Of a DNA stretch of 47,284 nt, positions 9,008 through 16,853 are shown in pieces. This stretch comes from Clostridia bacterium (lineage in GTDB: Bacteria; Bacillota; Clostridia; Oscillospirales; UBA644), in assembly GCA_014872655.1 (NCBI GenBank), contig WHHJ01000009.1, positions 1 through 47,284 on the forward strand, in the 5' to 3' direction. The position numbers and the translations under genes are program-made. The notes under the pieces are model-generated. The model ran no database searches, was not told the DNA's origin, and saw only the letters and a program-made list of their open reading frames with translations. Every line of letters starts with the position of its first letter. Position 1 is the first letter of the stretch.

Positions 9008-9655
9008 ATGCAGATAGAAGATTTAAAGTTTGACGCACAAGGGTTGATCCCTGCCGTCGTGGTCGACAGTTTGAGTCGAAAAGTTTTGACGGTTGCTTAC
9101 ATGAACCGTGAAAGTTTGCAAATCAGCATGCAGGAAGGGCGGACCTGTTTTTGGTCCCGTTCGCGGCAGCAGCTTTGGCGCAAAGGCGAGACGTCTGGCA
9201 ATGTGCAGCATATTGTCAGCATCGTGGCCGACTGTGACCAGGATGCGCTGGTTGTGGTGGTTCAAAAAGACGGCCCCGCATGCCATACCGGGGAGGATTC
9301 CTGTTTTCACTGCCCGCTGTATTCCAGCCAGGAATATCCGGATTTTACGGTTGATGGGCTGATGGAATTGATTCGGGGCAGAAAGACAGAGAAAAAAGAA
9401 GGTTCTTATACCACCTATCTTTTTGAAAAAGGTTTAGATAAAATTTTGAAAAAAGTGGGCGAAGAGTCTACCGAGGTTATTATTGCCGGTAAGGCGGAAG
9501 ACCGCAAAGAAACGATTTATGAAATCGCGGATCTGACCTATCATGTGATGGTTTTGATGATTGAAATGGGCATTTCGCTGGACGACATCCGCCAAGAATT
9601 GGCGCGTCGGCATGTCATTGACCATAAAGTCAAACAGGAAAAAATGACGCAATAA
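9008..9655 (+). CDS. hisI: Bifunctional phosphoribosyl-AMP cyclohydrolase / phosphoribosyl-ATP pyrophosphatase
   Basis: Fused HisI-HisE, steps 2 and 3 of the pathway. The N-terminal cyclohydrolase domain (about 1-105) shows AYMNRESL, CFWSRSRQ, the metal-binding DCDQDALV and the zinc cysteines in PACHTGEDSCF. The C-terminal pyrophosphatase domain (about 115-205) shows the MazG-like GEESTEVIIA helix and the following acidic EIADLTYH. 215 residues. GGAGG lies 8 bases upstream of the ATG. This gene completes the enzymes of the operon except for the phosphatase. Confidence 0.95.
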   Translation: MQIEDLKFDAQGLIPAVVVDSLSRKVLTVAYMNRESLQISMQEGRTCFWSRSRQQLWRKGETSGNVQHIVSIVADCDQDALVVVVQKDGPACHTGEDSCFHCPLYSSQEYPDFTVDGLMELIRGRKTEKKEGSYTTYLFEKGLDKILKKVGEESTEVIIAGKAEDRKETIYEIADLTYHVMVLMIEMGISLDDIRQELARRHVIDHKVKQEKMTQ

Positions 9656-9682
9656 CACACCGGTCGGAAAGAAGGCATTTTC

Positions 9683-10276
9683 ATGCAGGCACAACAGCGG
9701 TATATCCTGCCCTCGGATTTGTCGGAAGCGCTGCGCAAGCAGATTCGCAGCGGCCGGGTACTGAGCGGGGTCACCTTGCTCGGCACCGCGGAGAATTTAA
9801 CGCAGCAGGCGCTGCTGCAAACTTTTTCACAGCAAGTCGGGCCGGTCCATTCTTTAGACGCATTGCCGGATAAGGTTCCGTACGCCCGTTATGTGATGAC
9901 CGGCGGCGCGGTCACCGTCACGTTTGATGGCGGAGAGCCTTTGCGGTTACAGTTTGACGGCGGCGGCCATGTACGGCTGGGCGCTCCGGAGTCTGTGGAG
10001 GACGCCGGTTCGGATTTAAGCGGATTATTTTCCTCGGTTATCGGTCAGGCATTGAGCCGGATTGATGTGGAGTCTTCTGATCAGCGTCCGGTGGATTGCA
10101 GTCCGGACATCCCGCAGGATCATCCGAATTATGTGGAACGGATTGTCTTTGAGTTTGAGAATCAAAAGCGATTGGTACTCTATTCGTTGCTTGGGCATAC
10201 CGTTGCCGGTATTTTATGTGCAGACGGCACGGCCGACCAAATTCGTATGAAAGCGCTGCGGCGCTGTTTACCGTAA
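9683..10276 (+). CDS. Unknown protein, last gene of the his operon
   Basis: I do not recognise the family. The 197-residue product has no signal peptide, membrane helix or metal-binding motif that I can see. The N-terminal ~60 residues are polar and helical-looking, the middle is rich in Gly/Asp turns (GGGH near residue 95), and the C-terminal part predicts beta strands (RIVFEFENQKRLVLYS). GAAAGAAGG precedes the ATG. It starts 27 bases after hisIE and the strong terminator lies just behind it, so it is cotranscribed with the his genes. It shows no resemblance to PHP- or HAD-type histidinol phosphatases, so it is not an obvious stand-in for the missing step. Confidence 0.75.
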   Translation: MQAQQRYILPSDLSEALRKQIRSGRVLSGVTLLGTAENLTQQALLQTFSQQVGPVHSLDALPDKVPYARYVMTGGAVTVTFDGGEPLRLQFDGGGHVRLGAPESVEDAGSDLSGLFSSVIGQALSRIDVESSDQRPVDCSPDIPQDHPNYVERIVFEFENQKRLVLYSLLGHTVAGILCADGTADQIRMKALRRCLP

Positions 10277-10280
10277 AACA

Positions 10281-10316
10281 AAAAGCGGCTCCCGATAACG
10301 GGAAGCCGCTTTTTTT
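10281..10316 (+). terminator. Terminator of the his operon
   Basis: Stem AGCGGCT-CCCG / CGGG-A-AGCCGCT with an ATAA loop and one bulged A, followed by seven T. Confidence 0.92.
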
Positions 10317-10677
10317 GATTTATTGAGAGTGTTTGTGCCTGCCCAATGCTTTTCTGCCTTTACATGACCATGCGCAGATTTTTGTTTTTTCTTTGGTTCT
10401 TGTCGGTAAAAACTTGTCACAATATGTCCATATCCGTTTAACCAAATCCTTTGGCCGGATGTAGGCTTGATAAAGGCTTTCCGCAGGATATTTTATCCGG
10501 CAAAATTCTTGCTTTTGAGAAGGTGATTGAGTGAGGGATTGCGCTAGGTGATCCGTGCAGAACCTTTCCAAGTATTTTCCTCTGCCCAAAACTGCCGCGA
10601 GATATTCGCCCGGCAATAAGATTTTGTCTGAGGCAGTCAAATTTGGCTGAAAAACGGGTTAAAAACGAAAACATCGC
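10317..10677. other. Intergenic region without a supported gene
   Basis: Short frames exist on the minus strand, but none has a ribosome binding site, a family resemblance or protein-like composition. The stretch could be a decayed gene or a genome-specific repeat; one window cannot tell. Confidence 0.55.
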
Positions 10678-11055
10678 TCATCGACGATTGCCGTTTGAAT
10701 CAAACGTGCTGTGCAATGCCTTTTCGGTCAAAATGATGGATCCGATCAATGCTGCAATTTGAACCGCGCAGATCAGCAATCCGACGGTCCCGATACAATC
10801 TTCACCCTTTCCTACTGTTCCTATCATCGCCAAAGCGGAAACAGGCAGCAAGATCCAGCCGCCGATTTTCCATATTTTCCCGCAATATCGGTGTGCAAAC
10901 TGCCAGGTATCTTTATTCTTCATGGACCGGGAAGAACGATACCCGTATAAACTGTTTATTTTATTAGGCGGCTTTTTAATAAAGCGGTACCCAAAAGCAA
11001 TCATCATTAACGGGACCAGTAAATCGGTAATCAGCATAAAAATCCAAAATCCCAT
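10678..11055 (-). CDS. SdpI-family small membrane protein
   Basis: 125 residues with three predicted membrane helices (about 5-23, 65-82, 88-110). Between helix 1 and 2 lies the SdpI-type motif GYRSSRSMKNKDTW followed by FAHRYCGK, the best mark of this family. In Bacillus, SdpI protects against the SdpC toxin and acts in signalling; most homologues have no known function and some are simply permease-like. It lies 20 bases downstream of the AraC-type gene on the same strand, so the two are probably one transcript. The ribosome binding site is weak (AAAGAAG). No toxin gene like sdpC is nearby. Confidence 0.75.
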   Translation of the reverse strand: MGFWIFMLITDLLVPLMMIAFGYRFIKKPPNKINSLYGYRSSRSMKNKDTWQFAHRYCGKIWKIGGWILLPVSALAMIGTVGKGEDCIGTVGLLICAVQIAALIGSIILTEKALHSTFDSNGNRR

Positions 11056-11075
11056 TATAAGACTTCTTTCTACGT

Positions 11076-11966
11076 TTATTTTTTCTTTTTATTCCATTGA
11101 TTTTTATAATCGGACGGCGTGATTCCGGTTCCGTTTTTAAAACTACGGGTGAATACATGGATTGAGGAGTACCCGAGTTTTTCACTGATTTCGGTAATTG
11201 ACAGATTTTGTTCCAGCAGCCGGCGTGCCAGCTGGATTTTTTTATTGCCGTAAAATCGGTTCAGCGTCATGCCGGTAACGGCTTTGAAGCATTTGGCGAT
11301 ATATTGATAATCGTAATGAAAAATCTCAGACAGTTCGGATAAGTTTTTTAGATCATAAATATGGTTGGCGATATAGTTTTGTATTTGGTAAGACAACATG
11401 GAACTGTGTGTGATTTTTTGCCGGTAGGCCTCTGTGGCGGGCGGCGCACAGCTGCGGATGAATTCAATCAGCAATTGGCAGATTTTCAGCCCAATCATTT
11501 GCGGCCCAAATGTTTCCAGTTCATTCAGTTCCGAAAAGATTTCAAAAAAGTGGTCTTCCATCTGCGCAATCCGTGTTTTTCGCTGATCGGTTTGGCCGAA
11601 CATCTCTTGCAGCCGCGCCAGCAGCATGCGTACGGTTTCGCCTTCGCCGGGGCCAAACCCAGCAAACGCAAACCGCATCGATTCGTTGGGGGAAGCGTAA
11701 ATGGCATGTCGGTCAGACGGAAACGAGAGCACGCAGTCCGACTGTGAAACCGGAATCATCGTTCCGTTTGTTTGTACCGTTCCGCTGCCGGCCAGGATAT
11801 AGGTTAATTCATAGCAGACCTGCTTATGCGGCGTGATTTCACTCCCTTCCGTACAGATCTGTTCTCCCAGTTGGTACAGCAGAATTTGCCCGCAGTGCTT
11901 CGGCTCCGAAAAGAAATTATTCTGATAAACATAAAGATTGTCGGATATTCGATCGTTTTTACTCAT
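11076..11966 (-). CDS. AraC-family transcriptional regulator
   Basis: 296 residues: an N-terminal cupin-like sensor (about 1-150, with ELTYILAGSGTVQ) and a C-terminal double helix-turn-helix (about 190-296) including LARRLLEQNLSITEISEKLG and the end motif GITPSDYK. Members of this family sense a sugar or polyol and activate the adjacent catabolic genes. It is divergent from the Gfo/Idh/MocA and isomerase genes, which are its likely targets. I start at the ATG at 11966, with AAGGAT upstream; a longer frame to 12002 would run through the promoter. The best -10 box lies only about 6 bases before this start, so the mRNA may be almost leaderless or start from the more distal promoter. Confidence 0.88.
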   Translation of the reverse strand: MSKNDRISDNLYVYQNNFFSEPKHCGQILLYQLGEQICTEGSEITPHKQVCYELTYILAGSGTVQTNGTMIPVSQSDCVLSFPSDRHAIYASPNESMRFAFAGFGPGEGETVRMLLARLQEMFGQTDQRKTRIAQMEDHFFEIFSELNELETFGPQMIGLKICQLLIEFIRSCAPPATEAYRQKITHSSMLSYQIQNYIANHIYDLKNLSELSEIFHYDYQYIAKCFKAVTGMTLNRFYGNKKIQLARRLLEQNLSITEISEKLGYSSIHVFTRSFKNGTGITPSDYKNQWNKKKK

Positions 11967-11972
11967 ATCCTT

Positions 11973-12002
11973 ATCATACCATAGGTTTGTTCCCTTCGTC
12001 AA
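11973..12002 (-). promoter_or_regulatory. Candidate promoter of the AraC-type gene (proximal)
   Basis: TTGACG, 18-base spacer, TATGAT on the minus strand. It is very close to the start codon at 11966. Confidence 0.5.
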
Positions 12003-12027
12003 GCACTTTTTTACGGCGTGATAAAAA

Positions 12028-12056
12028 ATGCTAAATTATTGATTGGCTTCTGTCAA
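12028..12056 (-). promoter_or_regulatory. Candidate promoter of the AraC-type gene (distal)
   Basis: TTGACA, 17-base spacer, TAGCAT on the minus strand. It would give a ~55-nt leader and is the better fit if the mRNA has a normal ribosome binding site. Confidence 0.45.
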
Positions 12057-12120
12057 ATACATCCGCGGGAAAACGGAGTAAGATAAAAGAAAAAAACATA
12101 AAATACCGGAGGAATTTTTG

Positions 12121-13188
12121 ATGAACCAAAAAATTACGGTTGGTGTAATCGGTTGCGGCACGATCGCCAATTTTGCGCATTTTCCCGCGTTGTCTAAGAT
12201 GGAAGACGTTCGGATCAAGTATGCCTGTGATTTAATTGCCGAGCGGGCACAGGAGGCCGTCTCCAAATACGGTGTGGAATTAGCCGTCACCGACTATCAT
12301 GATGTTTTGGCGGATGAAGAGGTCGACGTTGTTTATGTTTTGACTCCCAACTACGAGCACTATACCATTTCCATGGCGGCGCTGCAGGCCGGAAAGCATG
12401 TTTTTTGCGAAAAACCCATCACGGTCAATTATCCGCTTTCCTGTCAGATGGCAGAAACGGCACGTCAGCAGAATCGCCTGTTAAATATCGGCGTTTGCAA
12501 TCGCTATAAAAAAACGGTAGAAAAAATCAAAGAACTCAATGATACCGGTGTATTGGGCAATATTTATCACGTTTATTGCTCTTTCCGCAGCTATCGCAGC
12601 ATTCCGGGGCTTGGCGGAGCATTTACGACCAAAGCACTTTCCGGCGGCGGCGTATTGATTGACTGGGGTGTTCATTTCCTGGATCTGATTCTGTACATTT
12701 TAGGCGGCGCCAAGATCCGCACCGTTACCGCAGACGCTTATAATGAGATGGCCAAAGACATGGCTTCTTACAAATGTCTGGGTATGTACGCAGGTCCTGC
12801 CAAACTGGACGGTACCAACGACGTAGAAGATTATATTTCCGGATACATTCGTACCGATAAGGCCGGCATTTCGTTCAACGGCGCCTGGGCGCAGAGCGTC
12901 AACAAAGAAGAAATGTATATTGACTTTATGGGCGATAAAGCCGGGGTCCGGATGGATTACAGCGGCGATATCGAGCTATTTTTGCCCCAGATTGAAGGCG
13001 ACCATTTTGTCACACAGGTTCCCGAAGTAGAAAAGGCCGATATGTACTTTGACGAGGATCGTGACTTTATCAACGCTGTTAAGAGCGGAACACCGACGCG
13101 TAATCAGATTGAGAGCGTTTTGGAAACCGCTAAATTATTGGATTGCCTGTATGAGTCGTCAGACCGCAAACAGGAAATCTCATTTTAG
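12121..13188 (+). CDS. Gfo/Idh/MocA-family oxidoreductase
   Basis: NAD(P)-dependent dehydrogenase of sugars, inositol or their derivatives. 355 residues. The N-terminal Rossmann fold shows VGVIGCGTIANFAH; the catalytic-lysine motif FCEKPI lies near residue 99; the C-terminal alpha/beta domain begins near 125, with GGGVLIDWGVHFLDL carrying the usual His. The ATG at 12121 has GGAGG 8 bases upstream. First gene of a three-gene operon with another Gfo/Idh-like gene and a TIM-barrel isomerase, opposite an AraC-type regulator. The combination is typical of inositol or uncommon sugar catabolism, but the exact substrate cannot be read from the sequence. Confidence 0.9.
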   Translation: MNQKITVGVIGCGTIANFAHFPALSKMEDVRIKYACDLIAERAQEAVSKYGVELAVTDYHDVLADEEVDVVYVLTPNYEHYTISMAALQAGKHVFCEKPITVNYPLSCQMAETARQQNRLLNIGVCNRYKKTVEKIKELNDTGVLGNIYHVYCSFRSYRSIPGLGGAFTTKALSGGGVLIDWGVHFLDLILYILGGAKIRTVTADAYNEMAKDMASYKCLGMYAGPAKLDGTNDVEDYISGYIRTDKAGISFNGAWAQSVNKEEMYIDFMGDKAGVRMDYSGDIELFLPQIEGDHFVTQVPEVEKADMYFDEDRDFINAVKSGTPTRNQIESVLETAKLLDCLYESSDRKQEISF

Positions 13189-13199
13189 GAGGAAGCACC

Positions 13200-14030
13200 A
13201 TGAAAATCGGATTTATTGATTATTTTCTGGACGAATGGCATGCCAATCATTATCCGGAGTGGATTCGTCAAGCCTCTAACGGCGAGATGACGGTTTGCTA
13301 TGCCTATGCGGATATAGACAGCCCGTTCGGCGGCAAGACCACTGCTGAATGGTGTGCCGCTTATGGGGTAGAGCAATGTAAAACCATTGAAGAATTGGTG
13401 GAAAAGAGTGACTGTATTGTTGTTTTATCTCCGGATAATTGCGAGCAGCACGAGCGTTTGTGCCAGATTCCGCTGCATTCCGGCAAGCGGTGCTATGTCG
13501 ATAAGACGTTTGCTCCAGATTTAGAAACGGCTCAGCGTATTTTTGAAATGGCCGAGTCTTCTTCGACGCCGTGTTATTCTTCCTCGGCGCTTCGGTTTGC
13601 CGATGAGTATGCCGATATCGACCGCAGCGGAATTACCGCGGTCAGCTGTATGGGTGCCGGCGGACTGGACACGTATGGCATTCATCAAATTGAACCGCTG
13701 ACGATGCTGATGGGCGCGGATGTTAAGCGCGTGATGTATGTTCCGTCCGAAAACTGGTATACCTTGGTTTTGGATTATGCGGATGGCAGAAAAGCCACCG
13801 TAACTGGGTTTATGAACGGATGTCCGTTTGTTACCGTCATCAATACCAATGGTGAGAACCGGTATATTGAAGTCAAGTCGGATTTCTTCCAAAACTTTAT
13901 TGCGCAGTTGGTTGATTTCTTCCGCACGGGTGAAGAAAAAGTTTCCCATGCTGATACGCTTGCCGTGATGAAATTGCGTCAGCTCGGTATGCGTGCAGCG
14001 CAGCAGCCCGGCCAATGGCTGGAAGTATAA
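13200..14030 (+). CDS. Gfo/Idh/MocA-like protein with atypical N-terminus
   Basis: 276 residues, related to the oxidoreductase family but shorter. The usual GxGxxG nucleotide-binding turn is absent: the N-terminus reads MKIGFIDYFLDEWHAN. In place of the catalytic EKP there is VDKTFAP near residue 102. The C-terminal half keeps the beta-sheet domain with GIHQIEPLTML containing the conserved His. Similar short proteins occur next to true oxidoreductases in clostridial sugar clusters. It may bind a sugar without NAD or act as a partner subunit; that is inference. AGGAGG upstream, 11 bases after the preceding gene. Confidence 0.75.
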   Translation: MKIGFIDYFLDEWHANHYPEWIRQASNGEMTVCYAYADIDSPFGGKTTAEWCAAYGVEQCKTIEELVEKSDCIVVLSPDNCEQHERLCQIPLHSGKRCYVDKTFAPDLETAQRIFEMAESSSTPCYSSSALRFADEYADIDRSGITAVSCMGAGGLDTYGIHQIEPLTMLMGADVKRVMYVPSENWYTLVLDYADGRKATVTGFMNGCPFVTVINTNGENRYIEVKSDFFQNFIAQLVDFFRTGEEKVSHADTLAVMKLRQLGMRAAQQPGQWLEV

Positions 14031-14042
14031 GGAGTGTTGCAA

Positions 14043-14924
14043 ATGAGCGTACAGCCCTTTTCTATCGGAGTGATTACAGACAGTTTTCGGATTCCGTTTG
14101 CCCAGGCCGTACAGGCCGCGGCTCAAATGGGAGTTACCGGCGTGCAGATCGGTGCTGTGGGCGGTGAGTTTGATCCGATGACGATTACAGCCGCCAAAAT
14201 TGCAGAAAAGAAAGCGCTGTTACAATCGGCTGGATTAACCGTTTCGGCTCTTTGCGGTGATTTTGGGGGCGGCTTTTTTGATCCTCAAAAAAATCCAACA
14301 CAGATCGAAAAATCCAAGCGGGTTATCGATCTGGCGCTTCAAATGGGGACGAACATCGTCACCACGCACATTGGTGTTATACCCGAAGAAGAAAACGAAA
14401 CATATCGTATCATGCAGCAAGCCTGCAACGAATTGGCTGAGTATGCGTTTCGGAACGGCGCTTATTTTGCCGTAGAAACCGGTCCGGAAAAAGCCGTCGT
14501 GCTCAAGCGGTTTTTAGATAGTTTGGACACGAAAGGCGTTGCGGTTAACTTCGATCCGGCCAATTTGGTCATGGTCGTAGACGATGATCCGGTGGCCGCG
14601 GTGCATACATTAAAGGATTATATTGTGCATACCCACATGAAGGACGGATATTTAGTCAAAAAAACGGATCCGCACCGGATTTATGCGCAGATCGACGAAG
14701 GCGGTATTGATAGCAGAGAACTCAATCAATATTTTATCGAGACGCCTTTAGGTGAGGGCAATGTGGATATTCCTGCGTATTTAAACGCTTTGTACGAAGT
14801 GGGATATCATGGCTTTTTAACGATTGAGCGAGAAGTCGGACCTACTCCGGCCGCCGATATCCAAAAAGCTGTTGATACGCTTCGTGCGGCACTGAAAAAT
14901 TTTCCGGTAGAAAAAACTTTGTAA
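14043..14924 (+). CDS. Sugar phosphate isomerase/epimerase, xylose isomerase-like TIM barrel
   Basis: AP endonuclease family 2 / xylose isomerase-like barrel of 293 residues. It starts with a first strand IGVITDSF and continues with GVQIGAV, then metal-ligand segments VETGPEKA (Glu near 145), NFDPANLV (Asp near 175), HTHMKDG (His near 201) and LTIEREVG (Glu near 263). Enzymes of this kind interconvert keto-sugars or inositol derivatives (IolE/IolI-type). The ATG at 14043 has AAGGAG about 9 bases upstream. Last gene of the operon, followed by a strong terminator. Confidence 0.87.
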   Translation: MSVQPFSIGVITDSFRIPFAQAVQAAAQMGVTGVQIGAVGGEFDPMTITAAKIAEKKALLQSAGLTVSALCGDFGGGFFDPQKNPTQIEKSKRVIDLALQMGTNIVTTHIGVIPEEENETYRIMQQACNELAEYAFRNGAYFAVETGPEKAVVLKRFLDSLDTKGVAVNFDPANLVMVVDDDPVAAVHTLKDYIVHTHMKDGYLVKKTDPHRIYAQIDEGGIDSRELNQYFIETPLGEGNVDIPAYLNALYEVGYHGFLTIEREVGPTPAADIQKAVDTLRAALKNFPVEKTL

Positions 14925-14965
14925 AAGGAAAATTTTTCCAAAAGAAAAAAATTCTAATAGAAAAT

Positions 14966-14996
14966 AAAAAAGGGACGAACGATTCGTCCCTTTTTT
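14966..14996 (+). terminator. Terminator of the sugar operon
   Basis: Perfect stem AAAAAAGGGACGAA / TTCGTCCCTTTTTT with a CGA loop. The A and T runs make it work on both strands. Confidence 0.92.
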
Positions 14997-15187
14997 GTCT
15001 TTTCAGATTTTGGTAGGACAGAAAATTTTTTCATTTTTATCTCTGTTTTTCAAAAGGCAACGCATTCCGAACTTGGAAAACTTCGTATGTTTTTTTTATT
15101 TTTGTGTACAAAGTGTATAGAATCCTACATAACGGCTAGATATTTTGTACAAAAACACGCCGTAAAAGAAAAAAAACAGAAAAACAC
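14997..15187. other. AT-rich spacer before the cohesin/dockerin gene
   Basis: No gene seen. The stretch between 14925 and 15268 holds the terminator at 14966, this spacer, and the promoter at 15188. Confidence 0.5.
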
Positions 15188-15216
15188 TTGAAAAAGTGAT
15201 GTAAAAAGATTATAAT
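15188..15216 (+). promoter_or_regulatory. Promoter of the cohesin/dockerin gene
   Basis: TTGAAA, 17-base spacer, TATAAT; start about 15223, 46 nt before the ATG. Confidence 0.8.
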
Positions 15217-15268
15217 GATAGTATCATGTATAACGGTTTGATAAATCGTTAAAAGGGAGGTTCTTGGA

Positions 15269-16252
15269 ATGAAAAAAATTTGGTCTGTTGTGCTTGCGCT
15301 TGCGTTGATGGCAGGGTTTGCATCTTTGTTTACCTTTAGTGCGGCAGAAGGGTATGAAGCAAAAACAGTTGTTACAAAAGTAGATGACAGCAAAGTTCGT
15401 GCAACGGTGTCATTGACGATGCCGGCCGCGGATAAGATTACGGCTTTTGGAGTAGATTTTAAATATGATCCGTCTGTGTTGACTCCGGTTCAGTTAGATG
15501 CTGAAGAGGGCGACGGCACCGGATATTTTCTACAGGAAAATTGTCCGAGCATGGAAGGTTGGAATTTATACGCAGCATTCCGTTCGGACGAAAATAGTGT
15601 GTATATTTCTGCGATTGATTTAGATGTTACCACTCCGAGTGCTTGGGACGCTGACGGCGCGACCGAGATTATTGTGCTGGAGTTTACGATCAATGAAGGA
15701 GCTTCTATCGGTAGCGAAGATATTTTGCAGGCAACGATTTTTGACCTGGCATCTACAGAGAATACAGATATTGGAAAAGACAAGTTTGATGGTGTTACTT
15801 CAACGGTTTATGATGACGGAGTCATAGCCGACGAGATTGTCGGGATTGAAGTCACGCCGCCGACTAAAGTAAATTATCTGGTTGGAGAGACGTTTGTGGA
15901 AGACGGTCTTGTTGTTCAAAATGTGTACCAGAGCGGTAAAAAAGCCGAGACAACAGGCTCGTATGATGTACCGGAGCTGCAGGAAGTCGGTAAGTTTGAG
16001 ATTACCGTAACAGCAAGTGGTTTTTCGGATTCCTTTACGATTCTGGTTTCTACGAAAGGTGACATTAATGCAGACGGAAAGGTTTCTTTGGCAGATGTTA
16101 TTTTAGTTGCAAGAACCGCTGTCGGAAGTGTACAAGATCCCAATTCTGCTGTAGTGGTATTTGGAGATGTCATCGGTGGAGACGGCAAGGTAACTCTTGC
16201 AGATGTTCTGAAAATAGCAAGAGTTTCTTTAGGTACAGATACGATCGAATAA
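15269..16252 (+). CDS. Secreted protein with cohesin-like, Ig-like and dockerin domains
   Basis: 327 residues with a signal peptide (1-25, cleavage after the Ala-Ala before EGYE). Residues ~30-170 resemble a cohesin or carbohydrate-binding beta sandwich (AFGVDFKYDPSVLTPV). Residues ~190-262 are an Ig-like Big_3 type domain (YLVGETFVEDGLVV). Residues 263-327 form a type I dockerin with two calcium loops, GDINADGKVSLADV and GDVIGGDGKVTLADV. Dockerins plug into cohesins on scaffold proteins, so this is a candidate cellulosome-like or surface-assembly component with both a receptor-like and a plug module. AAGGGAGG stands 8 bases before the ATG. It is monocistronic, with its own promoter and terminator. 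A catalytic domain is not visible. Confidence 0.85.
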   Translation: MKKIWSVVLALALMAGFASLFTFSAAEGYEAKTVVTKVDDSKVRATVSLTMPAADKITAFGVDFKYDPSVLTPVQLDAEEGDGTGYFLQENCPSMEGWNLYAAFRSDENSVYISAIDLDVTTPSAWDADGATEIIVLEFTINEGASIGSEDILQATIFDLASTENTDIGKDKFDGVTSTVYDDGVIADEIVGIEVTPPTKVNYLVGETFVEDGLVVQNVYQSGKKAETTGSYDVPELQEVGKFEITVTASGFSDSFTILVSTKGDINADGKVSLADVILVARTAVGSVQDPNSAVVVFGDVIGGDGKVTLADVLKIARVSLGTDTIE

Positions 16253-16268
16253 ATAGATAAAAAAGAAA

Positions 16269-16298
16269 AGGGTCTCGCAGCAGCGAGGCCCTTTTTTT
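16269..16298 (+). terminator. Terminator of the cohesin/dockerin gene
   Basis: Stem AGGGTCTCGC / GCGAGGCCCT (one G-U), AGCA loop, then seven T. Confidence 0.92.
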
Positions 16299-16689
16299 AT
16301 TTTGTAATGTACATTTGGAAAAAAACGGGGAATACTGTAGACAAAGAATATTTCACCTTTTAATCATTTCAAATTTCCCACTAAGAGTTTATGATCAGGT
16401 TATTTATGTAAGATGTGTTTTGGAGGTGTTTCATTGCGGAAAAACGGTATAGCGCTTGCATGTTTTTTACAGCGAATAAGGATAAAGACCGATTGATACC
16501 GAGATCCTTTTACAAATCAGCGGTATGTTGAAATTTTATAGGATAAAGATCAAGCCGTCCATTTGATAAAAGACATTGGTTTTTAAAGTTTTGTGTGGTT
16601 CACGTTGTGGATGACCGTGCTTTTCCGTATCTGTTTTATCGTCATTTGAAAAAATAGCAAAAAAGTTTGTGAACTTATCTGCAATCTGC
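16299..16689. other. Intergenic region upstream of the decarboxylase operon
   Basis: About 390 bases without a convincing gene. An AGGAGGT-like site near 16421 is followed only by very short frames, so it may be a remnant. No further hairpin with a T-run was seen. Confidence 0.5.
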
Positions 16690-16718
16690 TTGAAAATATT
16701 TGAAATTTGGTATATAAT
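16690..16718 (+). promoter_or_regulatory. Promoter of the Na+-pumping carboxyltransferase operon
   Basis: TTGAAA, 17-base spacer, TATAAT. It leaves a ~130-nt leader before the first gene; no known riboswitch consensus was recognised in the leader. Confidence 0.8.
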
Positions 16719-16853
16719 GTATACTGGTAGGAATTGGAGTTCCTGTAAATAACCGAAGCGAAAATCTGTTTTTTGCGGTTGTACAGCAGACAGAATCGAT
16801 TCGGAAACGATATAAATATTATTATGTGGACCGAAGTACGAGGAGGTTTTTTA

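Noticed and set aside
10320..10674. Two overlapping minus-strand frames of 106 and 78 codons
   Set aside because: No ribosome binding site and no recognisable domain; composition unlike the neighbouring proteins.
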